A stretch of DNA of 64,000 bases from Kitasatospora azatica KCTC 9699 (GTDB lineage: Bacteria; Actinomycetota; Actinomycetes; Streptomycetales; Streptomycetaceae): assembly GCF_000744785.1 (NCBI RefSeq), contig NZ_JQMO01000003.1:2294001-2358000 (forward strand), in the 5' to 3' direction. Of the stretch, positions 35,511 through 42,873 are shown piece after piece. Every line of letters begins with the position of its first letter. Within the stretch, counting starts at the first letter, position 1. The notes under the pieces were generated by a model. That model saw only the letters and a program-made list of their open reading frames with translations. It was not told the origin of the DNA and searched no databases. A program made the position numbers and the translations under genes.

Positions 35511-36770
35511 ATGGCAGAACAAGGCAAGCAGACCGTTCGCGACCTGCGGCGGGCCAGCCGGTCCACGCTGCTGCGGCACCTGTACTTCGACGGGCCGCTG
35601 AGCCGGCAGGAGTTGGGCCGCAGCAGCGGACTGAGCGCGGGCTCGATCAGCAACGTGGTCGGTGAACTGCTGGCGGACCAACTGGTCGAAGAGTGCGGGT
35701 CGGTGGAGTCCGACGGCGGTCGGCCGCGGATCCTGCTGCGGGTCAGACCCGAGGCCGCGTACCTGGTCGGGGTGGACGTGGGGGAGACCCAGGTGCGGGT
35801 CGCGCTCTTCGACCTGGCGCTGACCGAGCTGGCCGCCAGCGACCACCCGCTCTCCGACTGCGGCCACGACGTGGGCCACGTGGTCGAGTTGATCCTCACC
35901 GGGCTGGCCGAGGTGCTGGCCGCCACCGGCGTGCCGCAGTCCGCGGTGCTCGGGGTCGGGGTCGGCGTGCCCGGCGTGGTGGAGCAGGTCGCGCCCGAAG
36001 CGGAGTGGGCCGGCGGGGAGGCCGGCGGCGCGGGAGCGGTGGTGCACGGGCCGACCGTCGGCTGGCGGGCGGTGCCGCTGGGCCGGCTGCTGCGGGCCGG
36101 CACCGACCTGCCGCTGTACGTGGACAACGGTGCCAAGACACTCGGCCAGGCGGAGATGTGGTTCGGTGCGGGCCGGGGTGCCCGGCACGCGGTGATCGCG
36201 CTCTTCGGCTCCGGCGTCGGAGCCTGCGTGATCGCCGACGGCGCGCGCTTTCGCGGTGCCACCAGCAGTGCGGGCGAGTGGGGGCACACCAAGGTGCATG
36301 TGGGCGGGCGGCGTTGCCGGTGCGGTGCGCGCGGCTGCCTGGAGGCCTACGTCGGGGCCGAGGCGCTGGTCGAGCGGTGGGGGCGGCAGGCGCCCGATGG
36401 CGAGAAGGCGGGGCTGGGCGAGCTGCTGACGGCGGCTCGGGCAGGCGAGCCGGAAGCCGTCGAGCTGCTGGCGGAGAGCGCCGAGTACCTGGGGGCGGCG
36501 ATCGCCGACCTGATCAACCTGTTCAACCCCGAGCGGGTGGTGATCGGCGGCTGGGCCGGTCTGTTGCTCGGTCCGTACCTGCTGCCCGCGATCCAGGACG
36601 CGGCCACCCGCAACGCGCTCAGCTTCCCGCGCGAACAGACCGCCATCGGGCTCAGCAGCCTGGGGCCCGATGCGGTGACGACCGGGGCCGCGACCCTGCC
36701 GCTGACCCACTTCCTGGCCTCGGGCGGGGCCGTGCCGGACCGCATCAAGGCGGCTTGGGCGGCCAGTTGA
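35511..36770 (+). CDS. ROK family transcriptional regulator
   Basis: This 419-residue protein has an N-terminal winged-helix domain (about residues 15-75; SRQELGRSSGLSAGSISNVV) and a ROK sugar-kinase-like domain. The latter shows VGVDVGETQVRVALFDL, the ExGH-type segment GEWGHTKV and the zinc motif CRCGARGCLE. ROK regulators bind sugars or sugar phosphates and repress catabolic genes. The ATG at 35511 follows GGAAGGAGGG; an earlier in-frame GTG at 35448 would lie in the operator. It is divergent from the importer operon and followed by the secreted beta-helix gene. Likely targets are the two near-identical promoters. Confidence 0.92.
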   Translation: MAEQGKQTVRDLRRASRSTLLRHLYFDGPLSRQELGRSSGLSAGSISNVVGELLADQLVEECGSVESDGGRPRILLRVRPEAAYLVGVDVGETQVRVALFDLALTELAASDHPLSDCGHDVGHVVELILTGLAEVLAATGVPQSAVLGVGVGVPGVVEQVAPEAEWAGGEAGGAGAVVHGPTVGWRAVPLGRLLRAGTDLPLYVDNGAKTLGQAEMWFGAGRGARHAVIALFGSGVGACVIADGARFRGATSSAGEWGHTKVHVGGRRCRCGARGCLEAYVGAEALVERWGRQAPDGEKAGLGELLTAARAGEPEAVELLAESAEYLGAAIADLINLFNPERVVIGGWAGLLLGPYLLPAIQDAATRNALSFPREQTAIGLSSLGPDAVTTGAATLPLTHFLASGGAVPDRIKAAWAAS

Positions 36771-36796
36771 GAAGTGGCGCAGTGTTGCGCGGGGGC

Positions 36797-36840
36797 TTGA
36801 CGGGGGCTTTTCTCACGCGTTAAATCACGGCACGAAGTTA
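36797..36840 (+). promoter_or_regulatory. Promoter/operator of the secreted beta-helix gene (copy 2)
   Basis: TTGACG (36797-36802), a 17-bp spacer and TTAAAT (36820-36825) form a promoter. TTTTCTCACGCGTTAAATCA from 36808, continuing to GAAGTTA at 36840, repeats the importer promoter with three mismatches. It has the same orientation and a similar distance to its gene. Confidence 0.8.
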
Positions 36841-36922
36841 TGGGGCGATGCTTCCCACCCTCGCCGCACGCCCATCGCCCCGCACCCTCACCCACCCCCA
36901 CCTCCCATCGCAGGAGAAGCCC

Positions 36923-39544
36923 GTGAGGCTCACTTCAGCACGCCCTGGGGCCAGAGCAGCCGTCGGACGACGCGGCTCCGCCCTCCTCCTGAGCTTGGCC
37001 ATGCTCTCCGGGGCCGCGCTCGCGCTGCCCACCATCTCGACGGCTGCCGTGGCCACCCCCACGGTCGCCGCCGCCAGTGCGGACACCCTGCTCTCGCAGG
37101 GCAAGGCGGCGACGGCCTCCTCCACCGAGAATGCCGGCACCCCCGCCTCGGCGGCCGTGGACGGTGACCCGACCACCCGCTGGTCCAGCGCCTTCAGCGA
37201 CCCGCAGTGGCTGCAGATCGACCTCGGCGCCACCGCCACCGTGGCCAAGGTGGTGCTCAACTGGGAGGCCGCGTACGGCAAGGCGTACCAGCTCCAGACC
37301 TCGAACGACGGCAGCAACTGGGCCACCGTCTACTCGACCAGCACGGGTGCCGGCGGCACCGAGACCCTCAACGTCTCCGGCAGCGGCCGCTACGTCCGGC
37401 TGAACGGGACCGCGCGCGGCACCGCCTACGGCTACTCGCTCTACGAGTTCCAGGTCTACGGCACCCCGGGCGGCGCCTCCTGCGGCACCACCGACGCCGC
37501 CCAGGGCAGGGCGGCGACCGCCTCCTCCACCGAGAACGCCGGCACCCCCGCCTCGGCGGCCGTGGACGGTGACCCCACCACCCGCTGGTCCAGTGCCTTC
37601 AGCGACCCGCAGTGGCTGCAGGTCGACCTCGGCAGCACCCAGCAGATCTGCCAGGTGGTGCTCAACTGGGAGGCCGCGTACGGCAAGGCGTACCAGCTCC
37701 AGACCTCGAACGACGGCAGCAACTGGACCACCGTCTACTCGACCAGCACGGGTGCCGGCGGCACCGAGACCCTCAACGTCTCCGGCAGCGGCCGCTACCT
37801 GCGGCTGAACGGCACCGCGCGCGGCACCGCCTACGGCTACTCGCTCTACGAGTTGGCCGTGCACACCACCGGCTCCTCGGTCCCGCCGGTCCAGGGCGGC
37901 GGCGACCTCGGCCCGAACGTGCTGGTCTACGACCCGTCGATGAGCAGCACCAGCATCCAGGCCAGCCTGGACGGCGTGTTCAAGCAGCAGGAGAGCGCCC
38001 AGTTCGGCGACGGCCGGTACGCGCTGCTCTTCAAGCCCGGCAGCTACAGCGGGCTCAACGCCAACATCGGCTTCTACACCTCGATCGCGGGCCTCGGCCG
38101 CAACCCGGACGACACCCTGATCAACGGTGATGTCACCGTCGACGCCGGTTGGTTCAACGGCAACGCGACGCAGAACTTCTGGCGCTCGGCGGAGAACCTC
38201 GCGCTCAAGCCGGTCAGCGGAACCGACCGCTGGGCCGTCGCGCAGGCCGCGCCGTTCCGCCGGATGCACGTCGAGGGCGGCCTCAACCTGGCGCCCAGCG
38301 GCTACGGTTGGGCCTCCGGCGGGTACCTCGCCGACAGCAGGGTGGACGGCAGCGTCGGCAACTACTCGCAGCAGCAGTGGTACACCCGGGACAGCTCGAT
38401 CGGCGGCTTCTCCAACGGCGTCTGGAACCAGGTCTTCTCCGGCGTCCAGGGCGCGCCCGCCCAGGGCTTCCCCAACCCGCCCTACACCACGCTGCCCACC
38501 ACCCCGGTCTCCCGCGAGAAGCCCTACCTCTACCTGGACGCGGCCGGCAACTACCAGGTCTTCGTGCCCTCGCTGCGCACCAACGCGGCGGGCGTCTCCT
38601 GGGCGAACGGCGCCACCCCGGGCAGTTCGCTGCCGCTGAGCCAGTTCTACGTGGTCAAGCCCGGTGCCACCGCCGCGACCATCAACCAAGCGCTTGCTCA
38701 GGGCCTCAACCTGCTCTTCACCCCCGGCATCTACCACGTCGACCAGGCGATCGACGTCACCCGCCCCGACACCGTGGTGCTCGGCCTCGGCCTGGCCACC
38801 CTGGTCCCGGACAACGGGGTGACGGCCCTTCAGGTCGGCGACGTCAGCGGGGTCAAGCTGGCCGGCCTGCTGATCGACGCCGGCGCGGTGAAGTCCCCGG
38901 TGCTGCTGCGGATCGGCCCGCGCGGCGCCACCGCCGACCACAGCGCCGACCCGACCAGCATGCAGGACGTCTTCGTCCGGATCGGCGGCGCGGGCCCCGG
39001 CCTGGCCGGCACGGCGGTCGAGGTGAACAGCAACAACACCATCGTCGACCACACCTGGATCTGGCGGGCCGACCACGGCACCGGCGTCGGCTGGACGGTC
39101 AACCCGGCCGACTACGGCCTGGTGGTGCGCGGCAACGACGTGCTGGGCACCGGCCTGTTCGTCGAGCACTTCGAGAAGTACGACGTCGAGTGGAGCGGCG
39201 AGCGCGGAAAGACGATCTTCTTCCAGAACGAGATCGCCTACGACGCGCCCAACCAGGCCGCGATCCAGAACGGATCCACCCTGGGCTACGCCGCCTACAA
39301 GGTGGACGACACCGTCACCACCCACGAGGCCTGGGGAGTCGGCAGCTACTGCTACTTCAACGTCGACCCGACCATCCGGGTGGACCACGGCTTCGAGGTG
39401 CCGACCACCCCGGGCGTCAAGCTGCACGACGCCCTGGTGGTCTCGCTCGGTGGCGACGGGCAGTTCAACCACGTGGTGAACAACACCGGGGACCCGACCT
39501 CGGGCACCGGCACCACGCCGTCGACGGTGGTCTCCTACCCCTGA
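36923..39544 (+). CDS. Secreted beta-helix carbohydrate-active protein with two F5/8C (CBM32-like) domains
   Basis: This 873-residue secreted protein has a signal peptide (about residues 1-50; ALLLSLAMLSGAALALP). Two F5/8 type C domains at about 58-172 and 193-307 are nearly identical (STENAGTPASAAVDGDPTTR in both). A right-handed beta-helix part of about 550 residues follows (NVLVYDPSMSSTSIQASLDGV; YALLFKPGSYSG). That module resembles GH55-type beta-1,3-glucanases, but I cannot place the catalytic acid, so enzyme activity is inference. The GTG at 36923 follows AGGAGAAG. The shared promoter with the importer-GH1 operon suggests that it produces the sugars that the importer takes up. Confidence 0.82.
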   Translation: MRLTSARPGARAAVGRRGSALLLSLAMLSGAALALPTISTAAVATPTVAAASADTLLSQGKAATASSTENAGTPASAAVDGDPTTRWSSAFSDPQWLQIDLGATATVAKVVLNWEAAYGKAYQLQTSNDGSNWATVYSTSTGAGGTETLNVSGSGRYVRLNGTARGTAYGYSLYEFQVYGTPGGASCGTTDAAQGRAATASSTENAGTPASAAVDGDPTTRWSSAFSDPQWLQVDLGSTQQICQVVLNWEAAYGKAYQLQTSNDGSNWTTVYSTSTGAGGTETLNVSGSGRYLRLNGTARGTAYGYSLYELAVHTTGSSVPPVQGGGDLGPNVLVYDPSMSSTSIQASLDGVFKQQESAQFGDGRYALLFKPGSYSGLNANIGFYTSIAGLGRNPDDTLINGDVTVDAGWFNGNATQNFWRSAENLALKPVSGTDRWAVAQAAPFRRMHVEGGLNLAPSGYGWASGGYLADSRVDGSVGNYSQQQWYTRDSSIGGFSNGVWNQVFSGVQGAPAQGFPNPPYTTLPTTPVSREKPYLYLDAAGNYQVFVPSLRTNAAGVSWANGATPGSSLPLSQFYVVKPGATAATINQALAQGLNLLFTPGIYHVDQAIDVTRPDTVVLGLGLATLVPDNGVTALQVGDVSGVKLAGLLIDAGAVKSPVLLRIGPRGATADHSADPTSMQDVFVRIGGAGPGLAGTAVEVNSNNTIVDHTWIWRADHGTGVGWTVNPADYGLVVRGNDVLGTGLFVEHFEKYDVEWSGERGKTIFFQNEIAYDAPNQAAIQNGSTLGYAAYKVDDTVTTHEAWGVGSYCYFNVDPTIRVDHGFEVPTTPGVKLHDALVVSLGGDGQFNHVVNNTGDPTSGTGTTPSTVVSYP
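37098..37865 (+). repeat. Internal 405-bp duplication encoding the two F5/8C domains
   Basis: The two domain-coding stretches (about 37098-37460 and 37503-37865) are offset by exactly 405 bp (135 codons) and are nearly identical at DNA level over long runs, with a few mostly silent changes. This points to a recent tandem duplication or gene conversion. Confidence 0.9.
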
Positions 39545-39558
39545 CCCGCCCCGTGCGC

Positions 39559-39596
39559 TGATCGGCCCGGCCTGCTGCGGCGGGCCGGGCCGATCA
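39559..39596. terminator. Bidirectional terminator between the beta-helix gene and the Lrp regulator
   Basis: A 14-bp perfect stem (TGATCGGCCCGGCC at 39559-39572 with its complement at 39583-39596) has a 10-nt loop. It lies between convergent genes. Confidence 0.88.
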
Positions 39597-39639
39597 ACGG
39601 CGGCGGCATCGCTTTCCGGCAGCAGCGCCGGCGCGACCT

Positions 39640-40131
39640 CTACTGGTCCGGGAGCAGGTGCCGGCGCCCCGCGATCTGTTCGAAGATCAGGTTGGTCCGG
39701 GTCTGGGCCACCGCCGGGTGGGTGGTGAGGTGGTCGACCACGAAGTCGCGCAGCGCGTCGGGGTGGGCCAGCGCGACATGCAGCAGGTAGTCGTCGGAGC
39801 CGGCCATGTGGAACACCGCCACCACGCCGGGCAGGTCGGGGGCACTGGCCCGGAAGCTCTCGTTCTGCTCCCGGGTGTGCGCCCGGAGTCGTACCGAGAT
39901 CATGGCCTGCAGCGGTAGTCCGATCGCGGCGGGGGCGATCTCGGCCCGGAACGCGCGGATCACCCCCTGCTCGCGCAGCGCGCGCACCCGGGCCAGGCAG
40001 GTCGAGGGGGCGATGCCCACCGCCTCCGCGAGCGCGTTGTTCGGGGTGCGGGCGTTGTCGGCGAGGATCCGCAGGATCGCCCGGTCCACGTCGTCGAGGG
40101 GCGCCCGCCGGGCGTGAGGAATATTCGGCAC
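39640..40131 (-). CDS. Lrp/AsnC family transcriptional regulator
   Basis: This 163-residue regulator has an N-terminal HTH (LDDVDRAILRILADNARTPNNALAEAVG, then APSTCLARVRALREQGVI) and a C-terminal RAM/ACT-like sensor domain (MISVRLRAHTREQN; VVAVFHMAGSDDYLLHVAL). Such proteins sense amino acids and often control an adjacent gene. The start is GTG at 40131. It is divergent from the PLP decarboxylase across 111 bp. An imperfect inverted repeat there (GCAAGAT near 40162 and ATCTTCTGC near 40192) could be an operator. Confidence 0.92.
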   Translation of the reverse strand: MPNIPHARRAPLDDVDRAILRILADNARTPNNALAEAVGIAPSTCLARVRALREQGVIRAFRAEIAPAAIGLPLQAMISVRLRAHTREQNESFRASAPDLPGVVAVFHMAGSDDYLLHVALAHPDALRDFVVDHLTTHPAVAQTRTNLIFEQIAGRRHLLPDQ

Positions 40132-40242
40132 GAGGCTCAGGGTCGCTGCCCGGACCGATGATATGCAAGATGTGGCGGGCCGATTCCGAATCTTCTGCGG
40201 ATTGCTTCCCTTCACGGCGCCACAGGTTCCATCCTGACGTCC

Positions 40243-41859
40243 ATGATCCGAACCGACACCCTGCCCGCCCCCGTGAGCCACGACGAGCTGTCCCGGCCCG
40301 AGCCGGACGCCCGTGACTTCGCGATACCGGCGGGCGGGCTGGACGAGGAGCAGCGGCTGCGCGCCCTCAACCGGATGGACGAGTACCTGACCAGGAAGCG
40401 CCGCCACCTGCTCGGGTTCCAGGCCACCCAGGAGATGGGCGGCTCTGCCTTCGACCTCGGCCGGTTCATGCAGCACAACATCAACAACCTCGGCGACCCG
40501 TTCCAGAGCGGTGGCTACAAGCCGAACACCAAGGCCGTCGAGCGTGCCGTGCTCGACTACTACGCCGCCCTCTGGCACGCCGACGGGCCGCACGACCCGG
40601 CCGACCCCGAGTCGTACTGGGGCTACGTGCTCTCCATGGGCTCGACCGAGGGCAACATGTACGCGCTCTGGAACGCCCGCGACTACCTGAGCGGCAAGCC
40701 GCTGATCCAGCCCTCGGCCGGGTCGTCCGTCGTCGGGGCGGCCGGCCCGGTCAACCCCAACGCCCGCCGCCCGGTGGCCTTCTACTCCGAGGACACCCAC
40801 TACTCCTTCGCCAAGGCCGTCTGCGTGCTCGGCGTCGAGACCTTCCACGCCGTGGGAACCGAGCAGTACCCCGGCGAGTGCCCGCTGCGCGGAGCTGCGG
40901 GGGAGCCGCTCGACTGGCCCACCGAAGTCCCCTCGCGCAGCGGCCCCTCGGGGCACGCCTGGGACGGCACCGGCGAGATCGACACCGACGCCCTCGCAGT
41001 ACTGGTGGAGTTCTTCGCCGCCAAGGGCCACCCGATCTTCGTCAGCCTCAACCTCGGCAGCACCTTCAAGGGCGCCCACGACGACGTGCGCGGAGTCTGC
41101 GAGCGGCTGCTGCCGATCTTCGAGCAGCACGGCCTGGTCCGGGCGGCCGACGGGCGCCGCGGCTTCTGGATCCACGTGGACGGCGCCCTCGGGGCCGGCT
41201 ACCTGCCGTTCCTGCGGATGGCCGGCGCCGACCCGGCGCGCTTCGGCTGGACCCCCGACACCGAACTGCCCGAGTTCGACTTCGGCATCACCCTGCCCAC
41301 CCGGGAGTCCGGCGAGCTCGACATGGTCTCCTCGATCGCCATGAGCGGCCACAAGTGGCCCGGCGCGCCCTGGCCCTGCGGCATCTACATGACCAAGGTC
41401 AAGTACCAGGTCGCGCCCCCGTCCCAGCCGGAGTACACCGGCGCCCCCGACACCACCTTCGCCGGCTCCCGCAACGGCTTCTCACCGCTGGTCCTGTGGG
41501 ACCACCTCTCCCGCCACTCCTACCAGGACCAGGTGGACCGGATCCGCCGCTCCCAGCAGCTCGCCGCCTACCTGGAGCAGCAACTGCGCCTGCTGGAACT
41601 GGAGAAGGGCATCGACCTCTGGCCGGCCCGCACCCCCGGCGCCATCACCGTCCGCTTCCGCAAGCCCAGCCCCGAGCTGGTGGCCAAGTGGTCCCTCTCC
41701 TCCCAGGACGTCCTGACCACCCCCGGCGACGAGACCACCCGCCGCAGCTACGTGCACGTCTTCCTGATGTCCTCCGTCGACCGCACCAAGCTCGACGCCC
41801 TGCTCGCCGACCTGGCCGAGGACCCGGTCATCCTCGGCGCGGCCGGCCCTGCCGCCTAG
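40243..41859 (+). CDS. Group II PLP-dependent amino acid decarboxylase
   Basis: This 538-residue decarboxylase has the PLP lysine K371 in SGHKWPGAPWPCG, and the upstream motifs YWGYVLSMGSTEGNMYALW and WIHVDGALGAGYLPF. It resembles glutamate/histidine/tyrosine-type decarboxylases, giving an amine and CO2. The substrate is not determined by these motifs. The control by a divergent Lrp/AsnC regulator fits an amino acid substrate. The ATG at 40243 gives MIRTDTLPAPVSHDEL. No antiporter gene is adjacent. Confidence 0.9.
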   Translation: MIRTDTLPAPVSHDELSRPEPDARDFAIPAGGLDEEQRLRALNRMDEYLTRKRRHLLGFQATQEMGGSAFDLGRFMQHNINNLGDPFQSGGYKPNTKAVERAVLDYYAALWHADGPHDPADPESYWGYVLSMGSTEGNMYALWNARDYLSGKPLIQPSAGSSVVGAAGPVNPNARRPVAFYSEDTHYSFAKAVCVLGVETFHAVGTEQYPGECPLRGAAGEPLDWPTEVPSRSGPSGHAWDGTGEIDTDALAVLVEFFAAKGHPIFVSLNLGSTFKGAHDDVRGVCERLLPIFEQHGLVRAADGRRGFWIHVDGALGAGYLPFLRMAGADPARFGWTPDTELPEFDFGITLPTRESGELDMVSSIAMSGHKWPGAPWPCGIYMTKVKYQVAPPSQPEYTGAPDTTFAGSRNGFSPLVLWDHLSRHSYQDQVDRIRRSQQLAAYLEQQLRLLELEKGIDLWPARTPGAITVRFRKPSPELVAKWSLSSQDVLTTPGDETTRRSYVHVFLMSSVDRTKLDALLADLAEDPVILGAAGPAA

Positions 41860-41896
41860 GGCCGGGCAGGCCCTGGGCTCACTCGTCGGCGAACGC

Positions 41897-42154
41897 GTGG
41901 GTCGCGCGGCGATACGGCTGGGACACGGCGGCCAGGCGCTGCGGGGGCCACAGGTCGGCCCGCTCGTTGAGTTGGGAGTCCTCGGCTTGACCCTCCTCGC
42001 GGCCGTACTGGGCGCGGCCTACCGGATGGCCGAGTGGAACCGTCCCGGTCTGCCGCTGCTCTCCCTGATCCCGGTCATCGCCTTTGGTGCGGTCATTGGC
42101 GTGGCCGGCGCGCTGGTGCTCTACGCCCTGGTCGCGTCCAGGCAGCGCGGGTGA
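41897..42154 (+). CDS. Possible small two-helix membrane protein
   Basis: This weak candidate of 85 residues has two hydrophobic stretches (LGVLGLTLLAAVLGAAY and IPVIAFGAVIGVAGALVLYAL) and ends SRQRG. The start is GTG at 41897; an internal ATG at 42026 would leave one helix. The ribosome site is poor and the other strand is also open, so coding is uncertain. A 12-bp stem hairpin follows 35 bp after the stop, which mildly supports transcription. Confidence 0.4.
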   Translation: MGRAAIRLGHGGQALRGPQVGPLVELGVLGLTLLAAVLGAAYRMAEWNRPGLPLLSLIPVIAFGAVIGVAGALVLYALVASRQRG

Positions 42155-42189
42155 GCGGCGCCTGACCACCGCCGCCCCGACACGCCGAA

Positions 42190-42217
42190 ACGGTCCGCCG
42201 GCGAACCGGCGGACCGT
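42190..42217. terminator. Bidirectional terminator
   Basis: A 12-bp perfect stem (ACGGTCCGCCGG at 42190-42201 with its complement at 42206-42217) has a CGAA tetraloop, between convergent genes. Confidence 0.85.
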
Positions 42218-42234
42218 CACGGAAGACGCAGAGG

Positions 42235-42642
42235 TCAGAGCGCGGCTTCGAGGAGCTGCTGGATGCGCTTGGTGCGCTCCTCGACGTGGTGGGTGTTGGT
42301 GTCCGACTTGTGGTCGATGGTCAGCACGCCGTCGGCGAAGGTGATCCCCGACTCGCTGAAGTACTCATCGGTGTTCCTGACGACGACCTTGGAGACCCCC
42401 TCGCGGAGCGCCTCCTTGCCCATGTCGTCGGCCCCGATCTCGCCAAACGCGGTCAGCAGCGGCTGGAAGTACACCTGGGGGAAGTACTCGGCGTAGCGGT
42501 CGGCGTAGTCGGGGACGGCCAGCTCGGACCACTCCACCTCGATCGGCACCTCGAACCCTGCCGCCTCGTCGATCTGCGACTTCCAGCCGGGGTAGTCCTC
42601 GTTCTTGAACCGCTCGGCACTGCGACGCTCGGCCAGGCCCAT
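42235..42642 (-). CDS. Hypothetical protein, 135 aa, at the edge of the lanthipeptide locus
   Basis: This soluble acidic protein starts MGLAERRSAERFKNEDYPGW and ends EERTKRIQQLLEAAL. It has no signal, membrane segment or Cys. I do not recognise the family. The ATG at 42642 has GGAG at good spacing; upstream in-frame codons are less likely. A 15-bp inverted repeat at 42810-42824, similar to one in the promoter of the lanthipeptide synthetase, lies about 170 bp upstream, so it might be co-regulated with the cluster. That link is inference. Confidence 0.7.
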   Translation of the reverse strand: MGLAERRSAERFKNEDYPGWKSQIDEAAGFEVPIEVEWSELAVPDYADRYAEYFPQVYFQPLLTAFGEIGADDMGKEALREGVSKVVVRNTDEYFSESGITFADGVLTIDHKSDTNTHHVEERTKRIQQLLEAAL

Positions 42643-42809
42643 TCGAATCTCCAAATTGTCCGTCAAGTTCTGCTCTTCACAGCGAAGTGCTGACCGCCTC
42701 GACAAGCTCGCGCGGCAGCGCGCGGGGCGATCCGGGCCATGGGCCGGGTCGAGTTCTCCGCTTGCGGTGATCCTTCCGGTCGCAGACCCAGGAGGCATCC
42801 GTAAGGCCA

Positions 42810-42824
42810 CGTAAATCCCCTACG
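42810..42824. promoter_or_regulatory. Candidate LuxR-type inverted repeat (copy 1)
   Basis: CGTAAATCCCCTACG is an imperfect 15-bp inverted repeat. It matches CGTGAGCCCCTTACG at 45881-45895 in 11 of 15 positions, and all four differences are transitions. The two sites flank the LAL gene 42874-45807. Confidence 0.4.
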
Positions 42825-42873
42825 CAGCACTCATGTCGGCCACGTCCGCAGGTTTGAACCGGGTCGTCGTCGC

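Noticed and set aside
36935..40168. A 1077-codon minus-strand frame opposite the beta-helix gene.
   Set aside because: Shadow of the secreted protein; it also runs through a terminator and the Lrp gene in the wrong frame.
41879..42220. Minus-strand frame of 113 codons opposite the small membrane protein candidate.
   Set aside because: No ribosome site and a basic low-complexity translation. It also spans the terminator hairpin at 42190.
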